A stretch of 64,000 bases of DNA from NCBI GenBank assembly GCA_000729835.1, contig JFHB01000079.1, positions 62,001 through 126,000 on the forward strand, read 5' to 3'. The notes beneath the pieces are model-generated. The model did not search any database, was not told the DNA's origin, and saw only the letters and a list, made by a program, of their open reading frames with translations. Origin of the DNA: Atkinsonella hypoxylon (Eukaryota > Ascomycota > Sordariomycetes > Hypocreales > Clavicipitaceae). Of this stretch, positions 22,650-33,769 are shown in pieces; the first letter of the stretch is position 1; each line of letters begins with the position of its first letter. Both the position numbers and the translations under genes were made by a program.

Positions 22650-23465
22650 ATGTCGCTGGATCTGGAGTATCACCTTACCTTTGTGAGTATATATATAACT
22701 TTGGACGGTGACCTCTCATCTTTAAATTCGGATGTTGACTGCTTTTTGCACCCTCGCACCGGCTTGAGAGCAATATCGCAGCAACCTCAAGTCCAAGATT
22801 AACTCATCTGAGACACTCACCTGGCAGTACGCTAATTAACCCTTGCGCAGTACGGTGCTTATCACCATAACACCGTGAACAAGGTGATTCACATAATATG
22901 TGTGCCCATCATTCTTATCTCGGCTTTTTGCATGGTATGATAGAGTCCTTTTCATCATCGTCAGTTTCAACGCTGCGTTCCACCTCACGCCTCCTGACAA
23001 TGTCTATAGGCCACGTATACAGGACCTCTCATTCAGACACCAAGCTGGGCTACAGTCCCATATCTTGACCTGAACCTTGGCACTATTGCCGCTCTCTTGT
23101 ACACAGCCCTTTATCTACTGCTAGAGCCTGTGGCCGGCTTTGTGCTGTCCGCCTTTTGTTTGGCGGGTACCGCTTACTCCAACTACCTCAAGACCCAGAA
23201 CTCGGCAACCACTTTCAAGGTCGCGCTTGGATTCCATATCGTAGCCTGGATTGCCCAATTTATCGGACATGGAGCTTTCGAGCGTCGAGCACCTGCTTTG
23301 CTGGATAACCTTATCCAGGCCATCTTTCTTGCCCCTCTCTTTGTCTGGCTCGAGCTTCTTTTTCACCTCGGATACCGCCCTGAGCTTCAGGCTCGCGTTG
23401 AGAATAAAGTGCAGCAAGAGATCGCCAAATTCAGGGCTGCATCCAAGAATGGCAAAGCGAAGTAA
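22650..23465 (+). CDS. Mpo1-like (DUF962) ER membrane protein
   Basis: Yeast Mpo1 (YGL010W) is an iron-dependent dioxygenase that shortens 2-hydroxy fatty acids during phytosphingosine breakdown; this gene is the same family. Exons are 22650-22682, 22851-22934 and 23010-23465, giving 190 aa. The conserved histidine-rich N-terminus is built across the first splice: TF then YGAYHHNTVNKVIHIICVP, in which the His and Asn positions match the family's metal-binding pattern. A second histidine group is ALGFHIVAWIAQFIGHGAFE. About four hydrophobic segments are visible, and the tail is basic and lysine-rich. Introns have GTGAGT and GTATGA donors. Confidence 0.88.
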
Positions 23466-23909
23466 GATGAGAGTGTCAACCTTGCCGGGCGCATAAATAC
23501 TTTCCAGATCAAAAAGATTGTAAGCCTTGGGTACGAAAAGAAAGCTATTCCGGAGTGCAATCTCATCCGACGACTACACTTCTATCCTCCAAATGATGTC
23601 AAACACAATCTGGCATATGAACAACAACCAACCAACATATTTGCACAATAACAAGATTGTGAGTCGCTCATGTGGCTGACACTTACCACGTCACAAACAT
23701 CACGACATAGTAATCCCACAATAGCTAGCTTGTTCAACTACTCCAGTTGTAAATATCTATTCTCAATTAGCGGTGTAAATTCAAGTCAACGCCAAGATTT
23801 CTTCAGATATCTTGCGGGTATCATGATAAGAGCAACTGTACGATAATAGCAGGGAATCTTCCAGGGTTTGTTTCTGATAGGGTCCTCCTGAATCTCCCTC
23901 CCAATCTCA
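23466..23909. other. Convergent intergenic region
   Basis: 3' flanks of the Mpo1-like gene and of the hypothetical gene on the minus strand. Nothing else was recognised. Confidence 0.5.
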
Positions 23910-24740
23910 TTAACTCCTTTCCGAGTTTTCTATTTCCCGCGCTGATGAGCAAATGAACGATTCGTCCGAATCGACTGATCTTTTCCGCCATAAAACTGCA
24001 TTATGACGCCATTTCATGCGTTTGTCGGGCACTGTCCTCCTCGAGTTCGATAAGTGATCCTGCTGCTGAGAGGATCTAGGTGGTTTCCAGCCGAACATCT
24101 CCGCCAAACGATATAGGTGGTGGCGACCATGAATTGAGGTTGACTCGGTCGAAGATATTTGTTTGCTAGCTTCGTGCTCGCAGCTCAATGACAATGGCGG
24201 CCGCACTTTTGGCATCGGATGAGGGTAAATGGTAGCTTCGTCGTAGAAAGCGTCGGTCGCCAGCTTACCCTCCGCCGCTGCTGTCTCCAAGGCTACAAGT
24301 TCAAGCGACGTGATCTGAAAGGCTCTCGGCTCGTCGATCACATTGATTTCGAACTCTGTGCTGCACCTCGACGGCATAATGGTGCTATCGGCACATGTGC
24401 TCTGACTGTATCTTAGCGACGGCACGTCATCGTCCGGCGTGCTTTCATGCATCTTCAACGCCTCCATCATTTCGACCGCCTCAGAGGTGCCTTCTAGAGT
24501 ATGCGGAGTCTCGGTGCCTGTAGATACATTGAGAGCTCTGGCCTGGCAAGCCAGGCAATCCATCTTGCACACTTGACGTATGAAACCTCCTGGACATGAT
24601 GCGCGTACAGGAGGTGTCTCGGATATAGAAAGAGAGGCTGGACTGGCAACGTCGCCATTTCTCCTGCCTGGAGGATTCAAGCAAGCTATCTTTGTCGACA
24701 CCTTATGGTTGCAGCAGTATATGTACTCGAGCCTGCACAT
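23910..24740 (-). CDS. Hypothetical protein with cysteine-rich N-terminus
   Basis: A single-exon frame of 276 aa that I do not recognise. The first 70 residues carry Cys and His in a spaced pattern (MCRLEYIYCCNHKV, IACLNPP, ASCPGG, QVCKMDCLACQA), which could bind zinc. Many small fungal proteins start with a similar C-x-YxC-x-H pattern, but I cannot name the family. The rest is hydrophilic and Ser/Thr/Glu-rich, with a short block YRLAEMFGWKPPRS and a basic stretch KRMKWRHNAVLWRKR near the end. No signal peptide or membrane segment is seen. Support comes from length, composition and the ordered N-terminus; absence of introns and homologs makes it moderate. Confidence 0.6.
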   Translation of the reverse strand: MCRLEYIYCCNHKVSTKIACLNPPGRRNGDVASPASLSISETPPVRASCPGGFIRQVCKMDCLACQARALNVSTGTETPHTLEGTSEAVEMMEALKMHESTPDDDVPSLRYSQSTCADSTIMPSRCSTEFEINVIDEPRAFQITSLELVALETAAAEGKLATDAFYDEATIYPHPMPKVRPPLSLSCEHEASKQISSTESTSIHGRHHLYRLAEMFGWKPPRSSQQQDHLSNSRRTVPDKRMKWRHNAVLWRKRSVDSDESFICSSAREIENSERS

Positions 24741-24954
24741 GCCTGCTTTTTCGTTCTATCTATGCTTTCGTGATGCAGTCGCGGGGGAAAAGAGGGCTGT
24801 AGAAGATGTGGAAGTGGTATGGATATCGAAAGAGGCAGATTTGGAGTTACACGATGATTTAAAGAGCGTTCTTTGTCTTGTGAGTCTGTTGGTGAGTGCT
24901 GAATGGGTGTGAAACGCAACAAAGGCGGTGAACAAATGGGGTGCTGGAGAGCTT

Positions 24955-27523
24955 CTATGGCCGTTTTACCGCTTTGTAAAGGTCGTTCTTCTCGTGGGTG
25001 ATGAAAGTCGACATTTGAACTCGGTATCCGTCATGTTGCTGAAGTTCAGGCTGCGATACCTTGATGTCGTCGACCAGTGATCCATCTAAGCAGAGCGTTA
25101 ATATCTCAGGCTCCTTTTTAAAAGGCTAAACTGCCAAACCAGTCTGTAAAATAGGCGCCGGCATATTCTGCAAATTAATAATTGTCCCTTTCGAGAGAAT
25201 GTTGGACATCCAGCTGCCAATGAGCACGTCTTTGGTCTTATTGATGAAGTCGTTTCATCACGATTCCATGAAGCCAGTGGCCATAAAATCATTCAATTCA
25301 ATTCAATTTGGCGCGGCGCGGCGCGACTCGAAATGATAGTGAGAAGATTAAGCCAAGCCAGGTCTCATCGCATTCATTTCCCCCTCTAACCGAGTTCATT
25401 GGGCGCCTCAGACATCTCCGTACCGAAAGATGCAACACTCGACGTTTTTTCCTCGTTTGTTCTCGCACGCCGCCTCATACCATCATCTTATGCTCCGATT
25501 CAGCTGCCGCTGCTTCCCATGCACGACCACCTGAATCTGAGAATTTTTCCTCCAGAGCAACCTCCAATGAGCCTGCTCCCGGTGGACATTCGAACTCGGA
25601 TTCAGACGAACTACCGCCTGATTCTCCATCGATGCTGCCACTCACAATTACCGTTGATAGCGCCTTTCTCTGCTAATGTCCGAGGTACTGTTGCTGCTTC
25701 GTCCAGAACCGCCGCCTAGACTGCCGCCTGAACTTCTGCTGGACCTCGCCGTGCTTTCCCAAGCTTTCGGGCTGCCTGTTCTGACCGTTTGGAGAACTTT
25801 TTGATGTTTTGGCTGCCTTGCTTATCTCTCTTGGAGCTCCAACCCAGAATAGCCCCAATTCTGCCCACCGAGACTGCGACTGCCGTGTCCCTTGAGCCAC
25901 CAGACCCTTGGCCATCTCTTGCTTTCGATCTTGCCTCGCGCACTTTCGCTAGAGGTTGCACTTGAGCAGTTGTGCTGCGACTGCCGGTGCCACTGTTGAG
26001 ACTTCCACTGGGCTGCCAGTGGCATTGTCCTTGGAACCATCTGGCTCTTCACTGTGTTTAGGATTGGTGCTTCCATTCTGTTTCATTTTTCTTAGCGGTT
26101 TGGATGCCCGCGCTTGAGCTACTCTGGCTCCTCTGGTTTGTTGTTATACTGTAGCTAGTTGGTAGGAATACCTCGGTGGTTGTGAATCTTCGGCTCTTTG
26201 TGCCTTTCCATAATGTTCTGGCTAGTGGGGAGTATCTGGCTGGTTCGGCTGGCTGGGATGCTCAGCCTGGTTTGTTCGTTTTCTAAATCCCAACTAGTTG
26301 AGATGCCCATGAATTGTTGGTATAGGCACTTTCTGTGTGATTCGAATGGTTCGACTCGTTGGGCTAGTCGGAATGCTCTGGCTGTTCGTGAAGCTGCCCC
26401 TAGTCCGGTTTTGGGCTGCTTCCAGAAGTTTCATTTAGACTTCGGCTGGGTCTGCTCTTGAGATTCATCTTACGATTGCTCTTCATAACTCTTATCGTTG
26501 TCCTCGTTCTTTGGCTGTTCAGTAGGGCCGGTCTGGCCTGTATAGCTTTCACTAGTGGGCGTTTTCCTGCTGATTCCGGATGCACAGTGAGACTTATGCT
26601 CAAGTTTCCACTGATTTCCAGAACTATATCTTGACTCTAACTTCCATCACGGTTGCTTCCGTAGCCTGCAGGAGGCATCACCTGCCCGGCGATTTTATCA
26701 GTAGCAGAGCCTGAATAATCATTGAGCCATTGCAAGACATCAGCTACCCCAAGGTAAGAAGTTCCTCTATCCACGCTGCTAGATGAGCCAGTATTGATAG
26801 AACCATCGGGGTTTCCGGAGGTCGCTTCGTGTTCCTGACTATTCTATCTACACTGCTGCTCCCAGAACTTTTTGAAGTAAGATGCCGTTGCTCGATTTAC
26901 TTCTAGCAGGTCCTTCCGAGTCGATGATAACCTACAAAAGGTCGGAGACACTAGTAGCCGTGTGGCGGCCAATCATGCAATCTAGAGAAACCCCATTGCA
27001 TCCCGGAAGTTTTTGGATGACTCGAGGTATGTTGTTCCCCAACAAGCTTCTACCCGTTTCGCCGATCACGCCAACGTTTCCTGTGCTGATGCCAGCCCCC
27101 AGAAGTGAAACCACCTCCAGTATGGAGGTCATAAGTCCGTCTGAATATCTGCTTGGGCCTCTAAGTGAGCCTTTCGAAAGTTCGGACAAGATGACGTCGA
27201 GACCTGGAGTGCCTTGGTAGTTGTTTCTGTGGCAAGTGCTTGGAAAGCTCCCGTCGTCACCGAAAAGAAGCCCCAGAAAACTCATCAGAAGGAGGAACCA
27301 AAAGGGCCGAGAAGCGCTAGAGGATTCCCCGAGGAATTTCTGATACGATGCCTTCCGCCAACCAAGTGCATATACTTTGAAGTCAATGTAGAGAAGGGTG
27401 AGCTTAAGCACTGGCAAAGTCAAAGCTTTCGTCATCGGTGAGCAGGACCTTCACGTCCGAATTGAACGTGGGCAATTCGCACATTTTATCATCCCTGTTT
27501 GAGATTAAGAGCGGCAATTCCAT
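24955..27523 (-). pseudogene. Decayed Ser/Gly/Gln-rich coding region, original function unknown
   Basis: Protein-like segments occur in one direction but in changing frames, broken by stops. They are: 27523-27404 (MELPLLISNRDDKM ... VLLTDDESFDFASA then TAA); 27435-26932 (CHRNNYQGTPGLDVILSEL ... IPRVIQKLPGCNG ... TATSVSDLL then TAG); 26834-26637 (SGNPDGSINTGSSSSVDRG ... DVLQWLNDYSGSATDKIAG then TAG); 26556-26470 (GQTGPTEQPKNEDNDKSYEE then TAA); about 26060-25670 (several Ser/Gly/Asn-rich fragments); about 25650-25485 (GSIDGESGGSSSESEFECPP); and 25290-24955 (NDFINKTKDVLIGSWMSNIL ... SQPELQQHDGYRVQM ... KNDLYKAVKRP then TAG) with TGA TGA at 25260-25255 and TAG at 25128-25126. I know no family for it. 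Unrecognised introns could explain some breaks, but not all. Confidence 0.6.
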
Positions 27524-28287
27524 CGTGGCTACTTTTAGAGTGGAGGCAGAAACACTTCACTGGTGAGTCGTGAGCAGAGCATTTACAAGCTTATGATTTT
27601 TCTTGTGTTCATGGTGCATTATGGAAAAAATGTTTAAGAAATGACGTTATTGCAAGGTACCCTTGGAGTGTGGGGCTAAAGTGTGACTCAAGGGCATAGA
27701 TCTTACCTACTAATCCATATTTAATATTGGACCCACCTTTAACCCCACACTTTACATGTAATTTACACGTAATTTACATGGTAATTTGGATAATGAGAAT
27801 ACAGTATTGACACAATCATTCGTACCGTTTCTCGCGAGTCTTACGTCTAACGCGAAGAAGTTGGTAAACAGCAGCCACCTGGTCGCCGAGTATGAGTGCA
27901 GGGGAAATTACCCAAGCAACGGGGGGACGCCGGTTCTCAATAATTAACTATTCACAGCGCTCCTGCCAACAGACCCAGAGCGGGCCCGGGCCAAGGCCCA
28001 GTCTCTCTATCTTATCGGGTGACTCGTCCGGCCTCGGACCCGGACCCCGAACCAGGAGCCCATTAACAATTTCTTATTTTTTTTTTTTTTTTCCCTCTGG
28101 AGTACGGCGTACGAGGTTTTTGTCCCACACCCACCCTTTTGGAACCGGCATTGACTTTCAACTCCTCACTAATCCCTCACTCCTTGTTCGCTTTACCATC
28201 AACACCTGTTCAATTGGCACGCGAACATCCAGGCTATCCGAGGGCCGGTGCCATTGAAGCATTGATCCCCCTTGGGAGACCTTCGCA
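27524..28287. other. Upstream region of the carbamoyl-phosphate synthase gene
   Basis: No gene supported. It contains an imperfect inverted repeat (27667-27681 with 27737-27751), three copies of an 11-bp TAATTTACAYG-like unit (27756-27786), a GGGCCCGGGCC palindrome near 27980, and a T run at 28078-28092 before the 5' UTR. Confidence 0.5.
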
Positions 28288-31200
28288 ATGCTTTCCAACA
28301 TACCTTCTTCAGTCGCTGGGCGTGCTCCGATTTTACTCCGACATGGCCGTCGCATTCCTCGAGCTTTTCCTGCTCCCGCCAGGATGCTCACGACCGCCTC
28401 ATTGAGGTCATCCGGCCCATCTCTGCTTTTCGAGAAGCAGCGGCTCAAGAAACTCGGTACAATTTCCATTGTACGGCCATACAGCTTCTCGGTCGCCCAA
28501 TCAGCCCCCAATCCAAGAGCATATCTCGACAGCGGTGTGATCAAGCCCAAACAGGACATCAATGTCAAAAAGGTGCTCGTCATCGGTAGTGGTGGTCTTG
28601 CCATTGGACAGGCTGGCGAATTTGACTATTCTGGTTTGTTTCCCTGCATTTCCTGCATTTTGATTAATCAACGCCTCCAATCTCTTCATTCTGGCATCAG
28701 ATGCGACTCAGTCATCGCCGTTGAAAAGGCCAGCAAGGGACTTACAGCTGTCTGATCGATCGCTAACAAATTGAACTCGTACAGGTTCGCAAGCACTGAA
28801 AGCTCTGAAAGAAGCCGGTGTCGCTTCAGTGCTCATCAACCCCAACATTGCCACTATCCAAACCAACCACACCCTCGCCGACGAGGTTTACTATTTGCCT
28901 GTCACCCCCGAGTACGTCAGCTATGTTATCGAAAAAGAGAAGCCCGATGGTATCTTCCTGTCATTTGGTGGGCAGACCGCCTTGAACTTGGGTGTTCAGA
29001 TGCAGCGCCTGGGCTTGTTCGAGAAGTATGGTGTCAAGGTGCTCGGAACCAGCGTCAGAACCCTGGAGGTTTCAGAGGATCGAGATCTTTTCGCCAAGGC
29101 TCTGGAGGAAATCAACATTCCTATCGCCAAGTCTATTGCTGTCAGTACCGTTGATGAGGCTCTTGATGCTGCCGAAAAGGTCGGCTACCCCATCATTGTA
29201 CGTGCTGCTTATGCCTTGGGCGGTCTGGGCTCTGGTTTCGCCAACAACAAGGAGGAGCTTCGCAATATGGCTGCTCGTTCGCTCACTCTGTCGCCACAAA
29301 TCTTGGTCGAGAAGTCTCTAAAGGGCTGGAAGGAAGTCGAATACGAAGTCGTCCGCGATGCCAACAACAATTGCATTACCGTATGCAACATGGAGAACTT
29401 CGACCCTCTCGGGATTCACACAGGTGACTCCATCGTCGTGGCTCCCTCACAGACTCTCAGTGATGAGGAGTATCACATGCTCCGATCTGCCGCTATTAAA
29501 ATTGTGCGCCACCTTGGTGTCGTTGGCGAATGCAATGTGCAATATGCACTGCAACCCGATGGCCTCGATTACCGTGTCATCGAGGTTAATGCCCGTCTTT
29601 CCCGATCATCCGCTCTGGCTTCCAAGGCCACTGGTTACCCTCTTGCATACACTGCCGCCAAGATTGGTCTTGGCCACAGCTTGCCCGAGCTACCCAATGC
29701 TGTGACCAAGACCACGACAGCCAACTTCGAACCCTCCCTCGACTACATTGTTACCAAGATTCCCCGATGGGATTTGTCCAAGTTCCAGCACGTTAAGCGT
29801 GATATTGGCAGCGCCATGAAGTCAGTTGGTGAAGTCATGGCTATTGGCAGAACCTTTGAAGAGTCTTTCCAGAAAGCTATCCGTCAAGTTGACCCTCGAT
29901 TTGTTGGCTTCCAGGGTGACAAGTTTGAGGACTTGGATTTTGAGTTACAGAACCCGACTGACCGTCGATGGCTCGCCGTAGGCCAGGCTATGCTCCATGA
30001 GAACTATTCTGTTGACAAGGTTCACAATTTGACCAAGATTGATAAGTGGTTCTTATACAAACTTGAGAACATTGTCAACTGCACTCGTGAGTTGCAAGCT
30101 GTCGGTGACCTCCAGACCTTGAGGAAGGAGCAGATCTTGAAGGCGAAAAAGATGGGTTTCTCTGATCGGCAAATCGCTATGGCTGTCAACAGCACTGAGG
30201 ATGAAGTTCGTGCTCGGCGATTGAGCTTCAATATTCGCCCTTGGGTCAAGAAAATCGACACTTTGGCCGCCGAGTTTCCCGCCGACACCAACTACTTGTA
30301 CACCACTTATAACGGCTCATGTCACGACGTCACCTTTGAGGACAACGGTAAGGTTATTCTCGGAAGCGGTGTCTACCGTATCGGTTCATCTGTGGAGTTT
30401 GATTGGTGTGCTGTTGGCGCTACCCAGGCTCTCCGCAAGATGGGAGAGAAGACTGTCATGATCAACGTAAGTTTTTTTTAGTTTTTTTTTCCTTGTTCTG
30501 TCTTTTTGCCAGTGTTGAAGAATCTCCATCGTGGTTGTTGCAGTCTGTCAACAGCTACAGCTGTCAAGTGGACAGACAGTTGAGGGATGTTCTTTGGGCA
30601 GGACAGCCAGCTATTGCGCCTTCCCTGACGACTGCTTATTATCAACACACCTACTGTGCCACACCCAACAAAGCGGTCGCTATCACCACCGAGGTCGAAG
30701 CCAGGCCGGCCTTTCTTCTTCTCTTGACACCAGTGCCATTAAGGAGCAAAATCGGCTCCTTGTACATTCGCCTCTTGTAGCCATCCTCCCATAAATGGTA
30801 TATTTGTATACATTTAGAGATAAATTTTTTTTGTTTGCGTCAGCGACGCTTGATATGACTGTATGCTAACTTGGAAAACGCTCCAAGTACAACCCGGAGA
30901 CTTATAGCACTGATTTCGACACCGCCGACAAGCTTTATTTCGAAGAATTGAGCTACGAGCGTGTCATGGACATTTACGAACTGGAGAATGCAACTGGTGT
31001 TGTGGTGTCTGTGGGCGGTCAGTTACCCCAGAACATCGCCCTCCGCCTGCAGGAGACGGGTGGCGCAAAAGTACTCGGTACCGACCCCAAGGACATCGAT
31101 AAGGCCGAAGACCGTCAGAAGTTCTCCGAGATCCTGGACAGCATCGGCGTTGATCAGCCGGCATGGAAGGAACTGACTTCCGTCAAGGATGCCGAGAACT

Positions 31201-32437
31201 TTGCTGAGCAGGTCGGTTACCCTGTTCTTGTCCGTCCCAGTTATGTTCTCTCCGGTGCCGCCATGACCGTCATTCGCAGTCAAGAAGACCTCAAGGAAAA
31301 GCTCGAAGCCGCCAGCAACGTCTCCCCCGACCACCCTGTTGTCATCACCAAGTTCATCGAGGGCGCTCAGGAAATCGATGTGGATGCTGTCGCTTCCAAA
31401 GGCGAGCTCATCATTCACGCCGTCTCCGAGCACGTTGAACAGGCTGGTGTTCACTCGGGCGATGCTACTCTGGTCCTCCCTCCCGCTAGTCTGGAACCTG
31501 CGGTCATGGAACGCGTCAAGGATATTGCTAAGAAGGTCGCCAAGGCCTGGAACATCACTGGTCCTTTCAACATGCAAATAATCAAGGCCGATGATCCTGA
31601 GGGTGGCAAGCCCGCTCTGAAGGTTATTGAATGCAACCTCCGTGCTTCTCGTTCCTTCCCCTTCGTCAGCAAGGTGCTTGGTTTGAACTTCATCGATGTC
31701 GCTACCAAGGCTTTGGTCGGAAAGGATGTTCCTGAGCCTACAGATCTCATGGCCGTCAAGCGTGATTACCTTGCCACCAAGGTGCCCCAGTTCTCCTGGA
31801 CTCGACTCGCTGGCGCAGACCCATTCCTGGGCGTCGAGATGGCTTCTACTGGCGAAATCGCGTGTTTCGGAAAGGACCTTGTGGAGGCGTACTGGGCGTC
31901 TCTCCAGTCCACCATGAATTTCCGCATGCCTGAGCCCGGTGAAGGCCTTCTGTTCGGTGGCGACATCAGCAAGGCCTGGCTGACCCAGGTCGTGGACTAC
32001 GTCGCGCCGCTCGGCTACAAGCTGTACGCTGCAAGCAACGACGTTAAACAATTCATCGAGTCCACGGCCAAAGGCAACGTCACTGTCGAGGTCATTGAGT
32101 TCCCCAAGGAAGATAAGCGAGCTCTTCGAGAAGTGTTCAAGAAGTACGACATCCGCGGATGCTTCAACCTGGCTCTGGCCCGTGGCAAGACGACTTTGGA
32201 TGTGGACTACGTCATGCGCCGAAACGCTGTCGACTTCGGTGTGCCTCTGTTCATGGAACCTCAGGTAAGTTGCCTGGCAAACTCTCCCTTGACCGCAGAT
32301 TCAGTCCCGACTAACATGATCTGTGCCAGACTGCCATACTCTTTGCTCAGTGCATGAGCGAGAAGCTACCGCGCAAGGAGGGCATCCCGTCCGAGGTCCG
32401 TCGCTGGTCCGACTTTATCGGAGGCAAACCCCTATAA
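28288..32437 (+). CDS. cpa2: Carbamoyl-phosphate synthase, arginine-specific, large subunit
   Basis: Makes carbamoyl phosphate for arginine synthesis from ammonia (supplied by the small glutaminase subunit), bicarbonate and two ATP. Exons are 28288-28633, 28785-30466, 30888-32264 and 32330-32437, giving 1170 aa, the family length. The first 60 residues are Arg/Ser-rich and lack acids, as in a mitochondrial targeting peptide. Two homologous ATP-grasp halves follow: the first with VLVIGSGGLAIGQAGEFDYSG, FGGQTALNLGV and RAAYALGGLGSG; the second with SVGGQLPQNIALRLQ, RPSYVLSGAAM and ECNLRASRSFPFVSKVLG. The last 150 residues form the MGS-like regulatory domain. There is no fused aspartate transcarbamoylase or glutaminase part, which separates it from the pyrimidine enzyme. 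Intron 2 is unusually long (421 bp). Confidence 0.97.
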
Positions 32438-33769
32438 AATTCATACCCCACTGATGACGGAGACATACACCAAGTCCTCTTGCAATATGGAGTCATACTG
32501 ATGAACATCTCACACACTCCTACGTAAAGAGGATAATATTACGAGGTATAAGAGTATGTTCAGATATCACTAGTATACCAGCATGACATACCTAATATGC
32601 TTGGACATGTGCAAGTATCTTGGACAAACGCGAAATTTGGCAGCGAAGAAAGCTCTCAGTTTGCTCACTGTGCGTAGCAACAGCGTGACGAGTGCAGTGA
32701 CCGAGGAGGCAAATTGGACTTTCTTCCAGTTGCACGGGTGTGGCTGACCAAATCTCTGCCGTTTTGTTTAGTACGTGTTGTAGATAATTGGAGTCTGGAA
32801 AGGTTTTTGAAAAAAAAATAAAAAATTTTTAAGGTCTATCGGAATCGACACTACAAGGCGAAATCACTGGTGTGAAGAAATGGTGATTGAGGCTATGATG
32901 TTTCGTGAATACTGCCATCTCTTTGTATACCAGCCATGAGGCCGTCATTCTCCATCGAGCATTAAGTGTATCCTATAGATATCCAATTAGTTGCCACCAA
33001 GCACCTATTGAGGAAACTAGTCGATGGACTCCCATTGTAGACAGCATAACATACATGAATCCCAACTCTCATCAAATCCTCAAACATGTGTAGCTCCTTT
33101 CAGCGAACAGAGCACGAGATTTGCTCCTATACGAATCACCTGCTAGTATGAAATACGTCTGCATATTCCGAATAACGTCCTCTCGCGTTGCAGTCGTAAT
33201 CAGGCAAGGCTACGTCTTGCACGTCGCTAGCACCTTTGATCCATCCTACCCCATCGCCATTACTTCCTGCTCCCATGCGGGATGGAGGAGCACGCTTCAT
33301 GAGAAATCATTCGCGTTTCCCTATGTACACTTATTAGCATCTCTTGCCCTAGAAGCGACTCAAACTGTCGCCACGACGGACCTCTCCATTGAGACTATGT
33401 TGCAAAAAAAAAAAAAAAAAAAAAAAACACTCCCTGCGCTGTTTTCGACAGCAATAGCTCAATGCAGGAACCACGGAAGGACATCCTCTCACTTGGGCGC
33501 TGAACGACTGCATCAAATTTGGCAAATGGTTAAATACTGTCATCTTATAACCTTGATAGTCCAGATCATATTGTAATGCACTGGACGGGTATGCACTTCT
33601 AATAAAACTGCCTCGAAATGAGCAGTCACAAACGCCGCCACGGAGCACCCTTTTGCTTCACTATCTATGTCGAACTTCAAAAGAAAGACCTTACTAGTTC
33701 CACCTCTATGCCATTGTAACTTGCGATCGTGCCACGCTTCAGGTCCCCGGTCATCAAGTTCAGCTCTCT
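32438..33769. other. Convergent intergenic region cpa2 / npl4
   Basis: 3' flanks of cpa2 (plus) and npl4 (minus). It contains a poly-A run at 33404-33427 and no supported gene. Confidence 0.55.

Noticed and set aside
17812..27523. RIP (C-to-T mutation) as the cause of the two pseudogenes
   Set aside because: The identifiable aldolase lesions are a base insertion, a G-to-C donor change and a T-to-A stop on the coding strand, not RIP transitions.
31023..32051. A 342-codon open frame on the minus strand
   Set aside because: It lies exactly antisense to the well-supported second half of carbamoyl-phosphate synthase; such mirror frames arise from codon bias.
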